Assembly: GCA_026874595.1 (NCBI GenBank)
Contig: CM049320.1
Coordinates: forward strand, 38,006,714-38,070,713
Length of the DNA stretch: 64,000 bases
Direction: 5' to 3'
Origin: Sipunculus nudus
Lineage: Eukaryota; Annelida; Sipuncula; Golfingiida; Sipunculidae
Below, piece after piece: positions 24,525 to 36,210 of the stretch (within the stretch, counting starts at the first letter, position 1; each line of letters opens with the position of its first letter). The position numbers were made by a program, and so were the translations under genes. Below the pieces are notes generated by a model that saw nothing but the letters and a program-made list of their open reading frames with translations, searched no databases and had not been told where the DNA came from.

Positions 24525-26357
24525 TTTTTAGCTCAGCTGACTGTAAGTCATCTGAGCTATAGCGATCACTCTTTGTCCGTCGTCCGTCCGTCCGTCCGTT
24601 AACAGGGCACAAATCGTTACCACTGGACCTGGAATCTTCTTACTTTACATCCAGAGAGGTTAATGAAAAAACTCCTTTGAAACCTGGAATTAGGTCTCTG
24701 TTAACCATATCCTTCGAGTTATGGGGCCCCAAAGTCCCCCCTAGAATAGTTAAAAATTTCATACAAAAACTTCAATATCTCATTAACTACATCACTGATG
24801 GTCATGATTTTTTGCATACATATTGATCATGAGATGTTCCATCAGTTCCTGCAGACTGGTGGCGCCACCTGTATTTTTTCGATTTTTTTAGGATTTTTTT
24901 TTCTCTATTTTTAAGACCTTTTAAAATGTGGACATCTGTTAACAGGGCACAAATCGTAAAATCGTAAAGACTGGACCTAGAATCTTCATTCTTGACATTC
25001 TGAGAGACCTATGAAAAGTCTCCATGGAAACTAGATATTAGGTCTCTATTACCCATATCCTTCAAGCCATGGGGCCCCAAAGTACCCCCCAGAGTAGTGA
25101 AAAATTTCATACAAAAACTTCAATATCTCATTAACTACATCACTGATGGTCATGATTTTTGGCATACATATTAATCATGAGATGTTTCATCAGTTTCTGC
25201 AGACTGGTTGCGCCAACTGTATTTTTTTCGATTTTTTATATTTTTTTTCTCTATTTTTGAGACCTTAAAAGATTCAGTCATCTGTTAACAGGGCACAAAT
25301 CGTAACAACTGGACCTAGAATCTTCTATCTTGACATGCCGGGAGGCCCATGAAAAGTCTCCTTGGAAACCTGGAATTAGGTCTCTGTTACCCAGATTCTT
25401 CAAGCTATGGGGCTCCGAAGTACCCCCCCCCCCCCCCAGAATAATGCAAAATTTGATACAAAAGCTCAAGTATCTGAATAACCACTGCATTGATCACCAT
25501 GATTCTTTGCATGAATAGTGATCATGGGATGTTCCATCATTTCCTGCAGACTGGTGGCGCCACCTGTATTTTTTTCAAATTTTTGCAAATTTTTTTCTTT
25601 TTTTTCAAACCTCAATGAAACTGTAATCTGTTAACAGGGCACAAATCGTAACCACTCGACCTGAAATCTTCAAACTTAATATCCAGGGAGGTCCATGAAA
25701 AATCTTTTTGAAAACCTGAAATTAGGTCTCTGTTACCCATATCCTTGGAGCTATGGGGCTCCGAAGTACCCCCCAGAATGTTCCATCAGTTCCTGCAAAC
25801 TGGTGGCGCCACCTGTATTTTTTTCAATTTTTTAGGCAATTTTTCTCTATTTATGAGACCTTCAAATGAAGTGGTCATCTGTTAACATGCTGTACTGCAA
25901 ACTGTAACTGCTGTACCTAGAATCTTCTTACTTGACATCCAGGGAGATTAATGAAAAATCTCCTTGGAAACCTGAAATTAGGTTTCTGTTACCCATATTC
26001 TCGGAGCTATAGGGCTCATAAATACCCCTAAGAATAATTAAAAATTTGATACAAACAAAAGCTCCAGTATCTGAATTACTAATCCACTGATAGCCATGAT
26101 TCTTTGGATATATATTGATCATGGAGTGTTTCATCAGTTCCTGCAGACTGGTGGCACTCCCTGTATTTTTTTCGCATTTTTTCTCTATTTATGAGACCTT
26201 CAAATGAAGTTGTCATCTATCCAAAAGCCCACTGAAACCCATTTCTAAGGACTTTTCACAAAATTCATGATTTGTTTGCACTCTGGCAGTCATTTTGCTC
26301 ATTGTTCAACATTCCTTGAATTCAGCTAAGCGTCATGGCCCATGGGCCACTTGTTTA
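24525..26357 (+). mobile_element. Helentron/pearl-like non-autonomous element (copy A), five core repeats
   Basis: The left end is TTTTTAGCTCAGCTGACTG, with a 13-bp stem (TAGCTCAGCTGAC / GTCATCTGAGCTA, one mismatch). Then GCTATAGCGATCACTC and a CCGT tetranucleotide tract (24577-24599). Five tandem cores of about 250-346 bp follow, starting at AACAGGGCACAAATCG (24601, 24941, 25287, 25633, and a decayed one at 25881). The right end has a subterminal TCAGCTAAGC (inverse of the 5' GCTCAGCTGA, one mismatch), the perfect palindrome GGCCCATGGGCC (26337-26348) and ACTTGTT. Cores contain GGTGGCGCCACC at 24858, 25553 and 25802. No coding region. The layout fits Helentron-associated or pearl-type elements known from bivalves. 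Confidence 0.8.
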
Positions 26358-26472
26358 AAGTGCTCCCAAAGCTGCCGGATCTCTACCGAAGTCTTCGTTG
26401 AGATTTTACGCTCGATGTTTTTCTCGATTTAAAAAAAATGAGACAATGTTCAATGGCTTAACTAGGTACTGC

Positions 26473-26775
26473 GCTCTTCTGCATAATTCCATTCCGGTTT
26501 CGGACTTCGTGACGGGAAGGAAAAACATGATTCCCCTGGCGTCCACCAGGCCCTGTGTACGGCACCTGCGGGTCCTTGGCGTTTAACATCGAGGAGCCCC
26601 CGAAAGGCGGAATTGCGTGTGAGTGAACCACGAATGTGGGTGATACTTCCCCAATAAGCCTGTAGATCGCGCAACTTGGGTGGGTCAGCGCGTGGAAAAA
26701 AATCACTGCTCCTCGGCTTGGATTCGACTCCCCGGCTGTGAGCCCTGTGTTCTACTCCTAGTCCACGGAAACCTG
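26473..26775 (-). mobile_element. tRNA-derived SINE, family B, copy 2
   Basis: The minus strand has CCGTGGACTAGGAGTAGAACAC, a B-box relic (complement GATTCGACTC at 26721-26730), the family body (AGGAGCAGTGATTTTTT, ...AAGTTGCGCGATC) and the 3' part TCCGAAACCGGAATGGAATT. Collinear with 7100-7440. It lies 116 bp beyond copy A of the Helentron-like element. Confidence 0.65.
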
Positions 26776-28112
26776 TTCATTTTGAAACTTGCGGAAAACA
26801 TCGACAAAGTGTAATCCCGGTCTTAATACGTTCTGTCCATAGAAATACTGTTTCGTCCTATTCGATTATTCATCAAAGCCTAAGTGGATGAAAGGCCATC
26901 AAAGGTCAATAAGTCGGTATAAACCTTGAGTGACGTCATTCTATGTTCGAGCCAGTGGTTGACTATTCTGTTGGTTAGTACCTCCTTTGTTCGCCGGCCC
27001 CGAATTAATTAGGTAGTTTAGACGTCCGTATTGGGGGTTATTATTTACTTGCTTGGGGCCTTTTACAGGAGATCCAAGAACCAACATGAATAGGTTTTAG
27101 TCATGCATAAAGGCCACAAGATTGTGTCGCTTGCGGAGGCCGTCGATATGTTTGGAGAATGTTTCCACATACACAGCTCTTAAATGGAGAGTTGTCGTGA
27201 ATCATTTATTCTTAATCTGGGATTTGAAAACAACACGCAGGCCTGGCTCTCTGTATATTGGTTTTGCTTCCGATTTACAAACAACGCGCTGATTATTTAT
27301 TTATGTAAGCTAAGCAGATGTCGGTCAACTAGGATTCCCAGAGTGTTTTCATATCGTGCTGTCATGGTCTTAACGTAGCATAGACTCATTCAACTTTCAG
27401 TTGCTCGACTAACAAAAGTGTTTAATGAGCGAAAAAACAAACACTCCAACATATCTGGCGACTGGCGTCTCTATGTATCTACTGTTTAAAACATAAAGTA
27501 AAAAAATTATAAGTACTGGAAAAAAATATGCATCGTAAATATATTCAAGATGTCTGCGACATCTACAACATTTATGTTGCGGTGTTCCATAGTCCTCGGA
27601 AAGTCCATAAAGCATTCCCGCTAATTGTAAGAATTAGAATATTTAAATTTTATTTGTATATCGTAGACAGCGTTTAATGGAATTCAAGAATTAAAGCCTT
27701 TCTGCTGCATTGTACACGCTGTTCTAAATTTACTTAACAAAAGACGGTGAATTTTGTTGAGGTTATGCGGCTACAATAAGAGATAGCCGGCCACTCATCG
27801 CAGGAGGGTAAGGCAAAATCAGTCATTTCTAAATCAGTATTATATTGACCAATGACTTAGGTGGTTTACTCTGTTCTCAAACCCGAGTTCATATTAACTT
27901 TCAGTTTGAAAAGTCACATTTCATGTCCTAGCTGCAACATATATTCTAGAAAACATTACCCAAAACTGGTAAATATGTTTGATGTACCATGTTATATCTA
28001 GGCATTACTTATACAGAGTAAATATAGATATGATTTAAAAAAAATTAAACCAAAAATCTTTTAAATAGTAATTGTTTATAATACTTGAGAAATCCTTTGG
28101 CGATAGCAGACC
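26776..28112. other. No gene recognised
   Basis: Short frames only, none with a recognisable domain. If exon c and the doubtful exon at 28588 belong together, this is intron. Confidence 0.4.
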
Positions 28113-28340
28113 CTAACCAGGGGCGGATTCAGGATTAAGGAAAAGGGGGGGTCCAAACCAGGAGGACTAATGAAAATCCTAAAAAAAAAATGTCATGAGT
28201 TCCAAAAAGGGGGGTCAAGGCCGCAAAATTTCGTCTAAAACCCTTCGGGTGAAAATGCTTCGGGTGAGAAAGGGTGGTTCCGGACCCCTTGACCCCCCCC
28301 CCCCCCCCCCCCCCCCAACCTGGATCCGCTTCTGCTAACC
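28113..28340 (+). mobile_element. hAT-like MITE copy 2 with 6-bp flanking repeat
   Basis: CTAACC occurs at 28113-28118 and 28335-28340 around a 216-bp element starting AGGGGCGGATTCAGG and ending CCTGGATCCGCTTCTG. The interior resembles copy 1 (18401-18603): AGGAGGACTAAT, TTTCGTCTAAAACCCTT, and homopolymer tracts including 24 C (28293-28316). The duplication here is 6 bp while copy 1 shows 8 bp, so decay or a shifted boundary is likely. Confidence 0.75.
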
Positions 28341-28587
28341 GTTCGGGTTCGTTAAACCGTCAAAAGATGGTATTGGTAAAAATCTAATAATAAAAGTAAA
28401 AAAAAAAAACAGAAACAGCGAGTCAACGGGAAGTTTCCGGGTGTTCACCCGATGGAATAAAAACTTCTGATGCCTTTGGTATGAACTAAACGTTGATGCA
28501 GGTGGGGTGATGGAATTCCGCCCCTGGGAAAAAATATTTAAAGGTGAGATTTTTGTTTTAGCTTCTGGTGTGTATCTGATTTCACAG

Positions 28588-28619
28588 GCTCACAGGACGC
28601 GGATACACAGTGCGACAAT
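28588..28619 (+). other. Doubtful small exon after LN exon c
   Basis: After the acceptor TGATTTCACAG a 32-nt stretch reads, in the phase left by exon c, GSQDADTQCDN and then GTAAGA. A DAD(x)C pattern after CxC would suit the third Cys of a first laminin-EGF repeat. The length is not a multiple of three, the flanks are not strong, and the spacing after CRC is long for LE, so chance is a real alternative. Confidence 0.2.
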
Positions 28620-30475
28620 GTAAGAGTTTCTATTAAATCAGAAAATCTACCTTAACTGTATCACCATGTTAACATTACCAATGTACCCGAAATGATTCAC
28701 ACCATGTCAGTTCTTCTGGGTCTTATATTTCATACGGTATCAAAGTGACAAAATATGATTAATTAACATGACTTTATCATCATTCAACTAGGCAGTGTCA
28801 TCTTCAGGCCATGATGGTAAACTACTTCGAAAGTTTTTGTTAATTTGCAATATTCCATGAATCCGTGGTTTTTATGAATTTTAACAATATCATATAGAAC
28901 CCAAAGGCCTCATCTGTCTGAAATATCACGATGAATTTAATAAAAATCTAGATTAAATTCATTCAAACGGATTAGCATGTCCTCCACTGTAAATTGTCTT
29001 TTTTTTTATTTAATTAAATTTAAGATAACGTTTGTTTGTGAAACAAATTTATCACGAGCTTCCCACCAAAAAAAATGAATATTAACCGGACCTGACAGGT
29101 GCACGTGGGAGGTGTTTATCAGCCTTTATCTATAATGGATACAATTGTTACACATGTAAAGGATCATATTCAATTCAGAACGATTTCATTAGACGGAAGG
29201 TAACGCAAAATGAAGAAATCTTCTTACGTCATAATTCAGACCAACCTCCGCGCGCTTGGTTAAGGTCTATTGTGCAAAATGAATAAACCCTGCTGGCAAT
29301 CAGGGACTAAGGCCTAAACATGTTTGAACTGACATTTGACCCAGTCACCGCCTAACTTGGATGATCAGTAAATGTAAACAACATGTGGCTCTCGATCCCT
29401 TTGGACTCATATCTTTTGTCAGCATGCAATAATGGTTAATCCCCAAGTTCACGCAGGTTATCCTTTTGCATAATATTGAAAAGACTAAAACAAGTGTCGC
29501 TGCACTATCACCGCGCATTTACATCTTCAACAATTCGCAAAACAAATCCACAGGGAAATCAATATACAAAATATATTTCTCGAACAAGTACCTGTTGTTG
29601 GTTATATTTGGAATGGATTTTGAAGAATTTTTACTCTATATTTGTTCCATTTACTTAATTTTTGTAATTTACGCTTCTAAGGCGAAATTGCTTGATTTCG
29701 GCCTATAAGCGAGCTCTGCGCACAAATGTGTGCTTGAAATCTATCCTGGACTTTCATAGAGAGATCTCATGTGTGGAGAATAAGTTCGGACTAGAAATCA
29801 TGAAACCGAGGTTATATTCTCTATAGAATGGTTTGTTCCTCATTTGTTTCATTCTTCTGCCGTAGTTCGCTGTATAACTTTAATATTTCTGCTTTGAAAA
29901 ACGGACCTTTGGTAAAATCATTAGTCATTGGTGGCAGATTTTTCGTGCATATCTACTTTTGTCCTTGTTCTCATTTTCAAGGTCGTACACGCCACAGACG
30001 GTACCCAATTATCGCTCGGGTCTGTCCCTGTTTGCGCTAAAACTCCAATTCGACTGGTTTGCAAACCTGACCTTTGATCAGAGCGATACTCTCAGATAAT
30101 AAATTTGCTGATATTCATGCTGGACCTTTACCTAATTTTTAAGCTACATAGCCTATCGGAACTATCCCTGTTACTGCACACTTGCGAGTAACTGTATGTG
30201 GAACGGGGGCCGGGGGCCTTGCTAATGCACGCATCTATGATCTAGATTATATATGAAAGACAGTGGAGTCAATCTGCCCAACTCCAGGAGCATACAGAGG
30301 AAAGGAATAGGGAGCTGAACACCCTCGCCCCTGCAAGTGAACAAGTGAGCCAGCAATTCTAGTAACCTTTATACCGTATTCTCGCGTACAGAAGTAGGAA
30401 AGAAAACGGTACAGACACAAAATCCGTCGCCGCTTCGGTATAAAGTGGGTATTGTTCTATTTCACAGATGGTAAG
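28620..30475. other. No gene recognised
   Basis: Unique AT-rich sequence; short frames near 29466-29708 and 29828-30040 have no recognisable domain. Confidence 0.4.
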
Positions 30476-30850
30476 GTCGAAAAAGGTGGGGGGGGGCTCT
30501 ACATCCGTCCTTGATCTATGGAGAGTCGGAAAGGGGGGGGCTCTATTTCCGTCCCCGATCTGTGGGGAGTCGGAAAAAAGGGGGGGGGGGCTGTATATCC
30601 GTCCCTAATCTGTGGAGAATCGGAAAAAAGGGGGGTCTCTACATCCGTCCCTGATCTGTGGAGAGTCGCAAAAAGGGGGGCTCTTCATCCGTCCCTGATC
30701 TGTGGAGAGTCGGAAAAAAGGGGGGTCTCTACATCCGTCCCTGATCTGTGGAGAATCGGAAAAGGGGGGGGGGGCTCTACATCCGTCCCTGATCTGTGGA
30801 GAGTCGGAAAAAAAGGGGGGCTCTACATCCGTCCCTGATCTGTGGAGAAT
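30476..30850 (+). repeat. 43-51-bp G-rich minisatellite, 8 units
   Basis: Eight units of A-run, G-run, CTCTACATCCGTCCCTGATC, TGTGGAGA(G/A)TCGG. Length variation is confined to the A-run and the G-run (about 6 to 11 G). Two unit subtypes differ at GAGAGTCGG versus GAGAATCGG and partly alternate. The plus strand is open across most of it (30518-30838), which I regard as composition and not a gene. Confidence 0.9.
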
Positions 30851-31762
30851 CAGATAAAATGCTAATTCGGATGAATTTTGATCGTTATTCCAGTTTTCAA
30901 TGCTCTTTCGTGCGTCACTTCAGTGAATGTTCCTAATCACTTGCCTGGCCAGTCGCCCAAGCCACACTCTACAGACATGACCAGACAATTTAGTGGTTTT
31001 CCCTGTGCTAAAAGCCTGCTTGAAATAATCCAGAACAACAGGCGTGTAAATTACCAATATATATTTATATATAGATGTGTTAATGGTTCCTTTGTATTAA
31101 AACATTTTTATAGCGACTAATGAAAATACCTGTTTTACGGCCACTTTTAATTATGGAATGGAAGGCATTTGTTTTCAACACTCTTCACTGGCTCTATTTT
31201 GAGCCACTTCCTGTGTGAATTGTCTTCTTAAATCACCTGTATATTGAATATGCTCAGGTGTTTTGGTTTTAATGTCCAAACCAAAAGTGCTGCCGTGATA
31301 AAACAAGTAATCTTGGCCAGCAGTTAATCAGCCTCTTGTTTGTAATATTTTTCATATTGACGATGGAAATGTAAAAGGTTTGGTGGAGGCAGTTCAACTA
31401 TATTGTTTGTTATAACACAGGAAGCAGGTGTGACATGAATTACACCCAGTGCATTGTCTTTAACATAGAAATAAATGACCTTTCACACAAAATGAGCGAC
31501 ACCTATCACCAGCGACTGACACTGACTTTTCGGGTCATGTACCACGACAAATAAACTAAATCATATTGACCTTATATTGCTCAGATTACACTAGATAATA
31601 CCCAGTAGCAGGGTATATTTTAACGTTGAGTTCGTGAAGCTGTATTGAAAACGGTGCAGTTGTAATTTTAGACTTGTGCAGTTCTCGAATTTATGTTTCA
31701 TCCATGAGTAAAAAGTTGAATTTTATTGATCACTTACACGAAGACTATGTTTCTGTAATATT

Positions 31763-31810
<48 letters not shown>

Positions 31811-32117
31811 CATATTTCCATTCTTAAGTCATAATCTTCATATTATTTAAATATGAGTCACATATACAAACTCGAGATCAAATGGTTAATGGTTCAACCT
31901 TAACACTGAAAGGCCTCTGGCCATCAGCTGCTTAAAAGGTGGACCCATTATGTCACATTTTATGCTGACGGGGAAAGCTTGATTTCAAGTGTGTGCAGCA
32001 TTCATTAAAATATACCTTGGCCAGCAAAGAAACATAAGGGCCTAGCCTGCGTCGTGATCACAATCATGTCGAAAACGGCAGTGTAATGGCCGCCGGTAAT
32101 ATCACAACAATATTATT
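30851..32117. other. No gene recognised; contains (TA)n at 31765-31806
   Basis: An 80-codon frame (30878-31120) begins just after the minisatellite and has no domain. The rest is AT-rich unique DNA with one pure (TA)n tract. Confidence 0.4.
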
Positions 32118-32203
32118 ATTATTCATTTATTTATTATCAATATGTCTTTATTCAGGGTGGCTTGTTTAAAATATACTGATCTTCCACAAGGCCCTGATAC
32201 TAA
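32118..32203 (-). mobile_element. LINE 3'-end fragment related to the element at 33.1-35.3 kb
   Basis: The minus strand reads TATCAGGGCCTTGTGGAAGA and then CCACCCTGAATAAAGACATA. This aligns with the 3' end of the plus-strand LINE near 35227-35292 (TATCAGGGCCTTGTTGAAGA ... CCCCGAATAAAGATTTCTTA). About 85 bp remain. An ATT-rich tail follows at 32100-32118. Confidence 0.65.
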
Positions 32204-32786
32204 TCGAAATTTTAAATATGATCAAATAGCATGATAGTACTATACAAGTAAACATATATGTGCAGAATATTGTATTCGAATAAAACATATGTTGTAAGTT
32301 CACTGTACACAGCCTTTAATCTTATCATGAATCATAAAACAATACATTTGAATATACAAACCGAAGTGTAAGCCCGTCTCTTTGGTTACCGCAGTCATTT
32401 CATGCTCTTCGCAAGGCATTGCTGTCAATCACATAAACCTTTACAGACATTCTTGTGAAAGGTCAGAAAGTCAACAAACATGCAGGGGTGTGACTTGTAT
32501 ACCAATTAAACGAGGAGAATTATTTTCCCACATGACGGGCGTTTTATGAACGTAAAAAACACCTTTTTAACCAATGTTTGAACTGACATGTTCCCAAATC
32601 CGGGCCTTTTTTGTGCAACTTTAAAAAGAGATTCTGATAACAAACTCTTTTTCCCTTAAAGATTGTTGTTTTAAAGTCAAACAAGAACAAGAAAATCAAG
32701 GCTTGTGTATGGCATTTTCTAACAATCCTGGTTCAAATGTAGTGAAGCCAAAATTACCCCTCACAGCAGTCTCAAACAAGCATTTG

Positions 32787-32821
<35 letters not shown>

Positions 32822-33089
32822 ATTGGAGACATATTTTAAATATTTGACTGATATTGTCAATTTTGTTTGAGATTATACTAAACATAAATAAAAATCAAAG
32901 TGGTGTTTTAAGGCCACTTGACTTGTTCACGGCGTTGTAACCCCTGGTCATGTGAATAAATAGAACCATGTGACCTCCAGAGGATACCTTGCATACTCCA
33001 AACATAAGACGATCAGTAAAGTACAAGCAAAGCTAGCGCATATAAACTAAATGTTGTATACATATACATGACACACCTGGATTATATGC
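32204..33089. other. No gene recognised; contains (TA)n at 32790-32818
   Basis: AT-rich, with one (TA)n tract and nothing else that I can assign. Confidence 0.4.
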
Positions 33090-33987
33090 TTACAAAATGG
33101 ATTCTCAGTAAACAACCTGCATATTACGATGTGTACAGGAAACTAAAAATGACGTAAACTACAAAATAAAAAAAATATGAAAAGACAATATTATCACAGC
33201 AAAATAAAAGAAGCAGAGGGTGACAAAAAGAAATTATGGCAGGTCAAAAATAGTATAATTGGCAAACCCCAAAACAATAATGACCCCATGAAATGCAGCC
33301 TAGAAAAAGGCGAACGAATATTTTTTTCAATATAGGCACAAGGTTGGCTGACAAGCTACCAAAACGTTCATCTGCTCTTCAGCATCTTGTCTCCAGAATC
33401 ACGTTCTCTTTCACAAATTGAAATGTAAATTTTATTTTTAACGAATTAATGAAGATGTACGGTGATTGTAAGTTAGATATTCTCGGATGTGGCTCGTTTC
33501 TTCTAAGATAAAGCGCACCTAGCATATGTTCAGGTCTCTACCACCTTTTCAAGAGGTGTATGACTGAAGGTATATTCCCTGATGAGTGGAATATTGCATT
33601 GATAACCCTAATTCACAAAGGCCCAAGAGACGATGCCGTAAATTTCAGACCAATTTCTATGTTACCACACATCCCCAAGATATTTGAAAGGATTATACAT
33701 GATCAAACAATGCAACATTTAATTAATACGACATGATTTTCAATGACCAACCTGCCTTTCTGGCTCACCATTCTACTCAAACCAGCATGTACAAAGTTGT
33801 CAATGCTTGGCAAGAATGAATAGACAGCAAACAGTACTCCGGTGCATGTTTTTTTATATAACAAATTGTTTTGATACAGTTGATCATGATATATTGTAAG
33901 TTAAACTTCGTATGTATGGAAAAATCGATGACGCTTTAGAACTGTTAGCTAGTTATCTTCAAGAAAGAACCCAATCTGTGTGGAGTA

Positions 33988-34304
33988 TGGCCAAAAAAAA
34001 TAAAAGGTATGGTTCTCAGGCACCGCCCGCATCAATTTTAAACCCCCGCATCAAAAATTTTTATTTTGATTTTCCAAAGTAAGTTACTAATTTTGAGCTA
34101 CAGGAAAACAAAATCATACATTTTTCTTTGTTATGTAGTACTTTTACTTGTTTAGCAAAATAAAATCTGTAATTATCATGCTTTTCCCTGATCATTTGAC
34201 ATTTTTATCGAAACATACCAAAAAATTAAAAATAAAAAAACCGCCCGCCCGCATTGATTTCTGAAAAAAAGTGCCTGAGAACCATACCTTTTTTTATTTT
34301 GGCC
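33988..34304 (+). mobile_element. MITE with TA target duplication inserted in the LINE
   Basis: Terminal inverted repeats of about 34 bp: left GGCCAAAAAAAATAAAAGGT then ATGGTTCTCAGGCAC; right GTGCCTGAGAACCATACC then TTTTTTTATTTTGGCC. TA flanks both sides (33986-33987 and 34305-34306). Removing the insert restores the reverse transcriptase frame (TQSVWS joined to NNSSALK). No open frame of note. TA duplication suggests a Tc1/mariner-type transposase acted in trans. The interior is AT-rich with CCGCCCGC near both ends. Confidence 0.9.
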
Positions 34305-35292
34305 TAACAATTCATCGGCGTTAAAATGCACAGTAATGGACATCCCCCAGGGTTTCACACTAGGACCACTCCTATACTTATTTACGTGATACGCTATATC
34401 AGAAGGTAAAGAAAGAATTTCAAATGGGAACTCGTAAATAATTTGTCCGAATGGTTCAAACAAAACAAATAAACAGTTAATGTTGACAAAACCTCTTCAC
34501 TACTATTCAGGTCGCGTTACATGTTTTATTTTCAACTGAGTATTACACTGAACCAAAGTGCGTGCACTAAGATGAAATATTTACGTATTGTTTTAAATGG
34601 CTATTGGAATTTGGTCATATTGTACATTTGTCGTGTACAGTAACGTCGAAATTATCCGCTTTGTATTCAAAGGGATTCTTTTCAAATATATACAAAGGTT
34701 TCATTCAGCATCACTTAGACTTTGGGATAACTGTCTGGTATAATACTTCCAAAAATAATCATAATAAAATACAGAAACTACAGAATCGCGCTGTAAGAAT
34801 AATTTGTAATGTTTTCAATCATAAGAGAAGCACAAGTGATCTACGAACTGCTCTTGAAATCCAGTCAGTAGAATAGGAAGAACTTACATGACTTTCATCT
34901 CGTTATATAAAAAGTATTAACAGCCAATGCCCATCTAATCTGTTAGAGTGCTTAAACTATGCCACGGATGTGCACGGTAGCTACACGGGCAACGCAACTG
35001 AGTTTTTCAGTGCCTGAAGCACGAACAGAATATTTGAGAAACTCCGTCATATATCATGGCCCCCTGCAATTGAATAGGTTACCAGCTGATGTGAAGAATG
35101 TCCCTTCTCTTAACAGTTTCAAGAAAAGCATTACACAATGTCATATCTGTAACACGGGATTAATTATGTTTCTAACTTATTATAAATTTTCACCATTGTA
35201 TTTTGTTTTACATTGTATTTGTTTTATATCAGGGCCTTGTTGAAGATCAGACAGTCTGAACAAGTCTCCCCGAATAAAGATTTCTTAATGAA

Positions 35293-35323
35293 ATTATATA
35301 TAAATATATATATATATATATAT
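35293..35323. repeat. TA-rich tail at LINE 3' end
   Basis: ATATATAAATATATATA tract directly after AATAAAGATTTCTTAATG at the end of the LINE relic. Confidence 0.8.
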
Positions 35324-36210
35324 TCACCTTTGAAGTCTTTCCTTAATCTATTTGAAAGCAAACTTACTTAAGCGTCATTTAAAATTCTAAAATGCATTGA
35401 ATAGAAATGAAAGAAAAGGATCAACTGGCCGGGATCTTGAAACATTGATGGTCCTATCCCCTGGATCTTAATATGATGATGGATTAGCTTCAGCTTCAGA
35501 CGGGTATGAAAAACGTCGGCATAAGTTAAATGTTCCACGGGCGTTCACAGAACAGTAAGAATCTGTATATTCATAATTCCTGAATATAACCTTGGTATAT
35601 GAACTTTTATTAGAATAATATCACTTTAAATGTTCCCGCAGCATATGAAATATTCCAAAAGTAGACAGTATTCCAGATCAAGCCTTTGCAAACTGTTTCA
35701 GCCATAGTACACGGGGGAACTAATTAACATCTTTATTTAATTAATACTCACCTGTTGCCGAGAGCATTGACACGTTGTTGACGTGAGTACCGGGAGGGAT
35801 TCGTTCATTTAACTCGCTGGCCTGATACATGCGATATCAATAGGCTGATATTAGTTAGTCATATAACGAGAAGAGTGATTGAGACGGGTCCCTGATTCGT
35901 GCGCCCTTCAGGGAATGTAATCTATCAAATTTACTGCCGGCGCTAATACTCATTACAGCGGGAGCCCCAGTCACCCTTCAATCAGATCAACCCTCTGTAA
36001 CCCTTCAGCGTTTCTGACTATCATAAGCGCCTTCAGTGCTCTAAGAAATGTAGGTACTGCCTGGAGATGGGATTGAAAAAAAATTCAAAGACTTTTGTGA
36101 AGTTGTTAATTAAGGGATGCCCCAAGCACCGAAGTCCCTGTTTAGAAACTTTTGAGTTTTCTACCATGATAAATTATAACTATCGGGTCACGTGATATGG
36201 TGCCTAACCA
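35324..36210. other. No gene recognised
   Basis: Unique sequence; nothing recognisable on either strand. Confidence 0.4.

Larger units (their letters stand above)
33090..35323 (+). pseudogene. Degenerate LINE reverse transcriptase (non-LTR retrotransposon relic)
   Basis: Fragments in order along the plus strand: KRQYYHSKIKEAEGDKKKLW and QVKNSIIGK (33180-33270, pre-RT region); FPDEWNIALITLIHKGPRDD, AVNFRPISMLPHIPKIFERI (33570-33700, RT blocks 0-2); FLAHHSTQTSMYKVVNAW (block 2a); FYITNCFDTVDHDIL (motif A, with Tyr at the usual first catalytic Asp); NNSSALKCTVMDIPQGFTLG (motif B, 34308-34370); then NLSEWFK..NK..TVNVDKT with the F/Y-A-D-D motif C missing; KLQNRAVRII (thumb). The 3' end is TCAGGGCCTTGTTGAAGATC...AATAAAG and a TA tail. 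Several stops and frameshifts. Resembles the CR1/L2/Jockey-like group; clade not resolved. Interrupted by the MITE at 33988-34304. Confidence 0.85.

Noticed and set aside
28588-28619. Certain fourth LN/LE exon
   Set aside because: Kept only as doubtful: 32 nt, phase change and long Cys spacing make chance plausible.
30476-30850. CRISPR-like or coding repeat (PSLICGESEKRG-type)
   Set aside because: Contiguous minisatellite units with variable A/G runs; the frame is broken by run-length changes.
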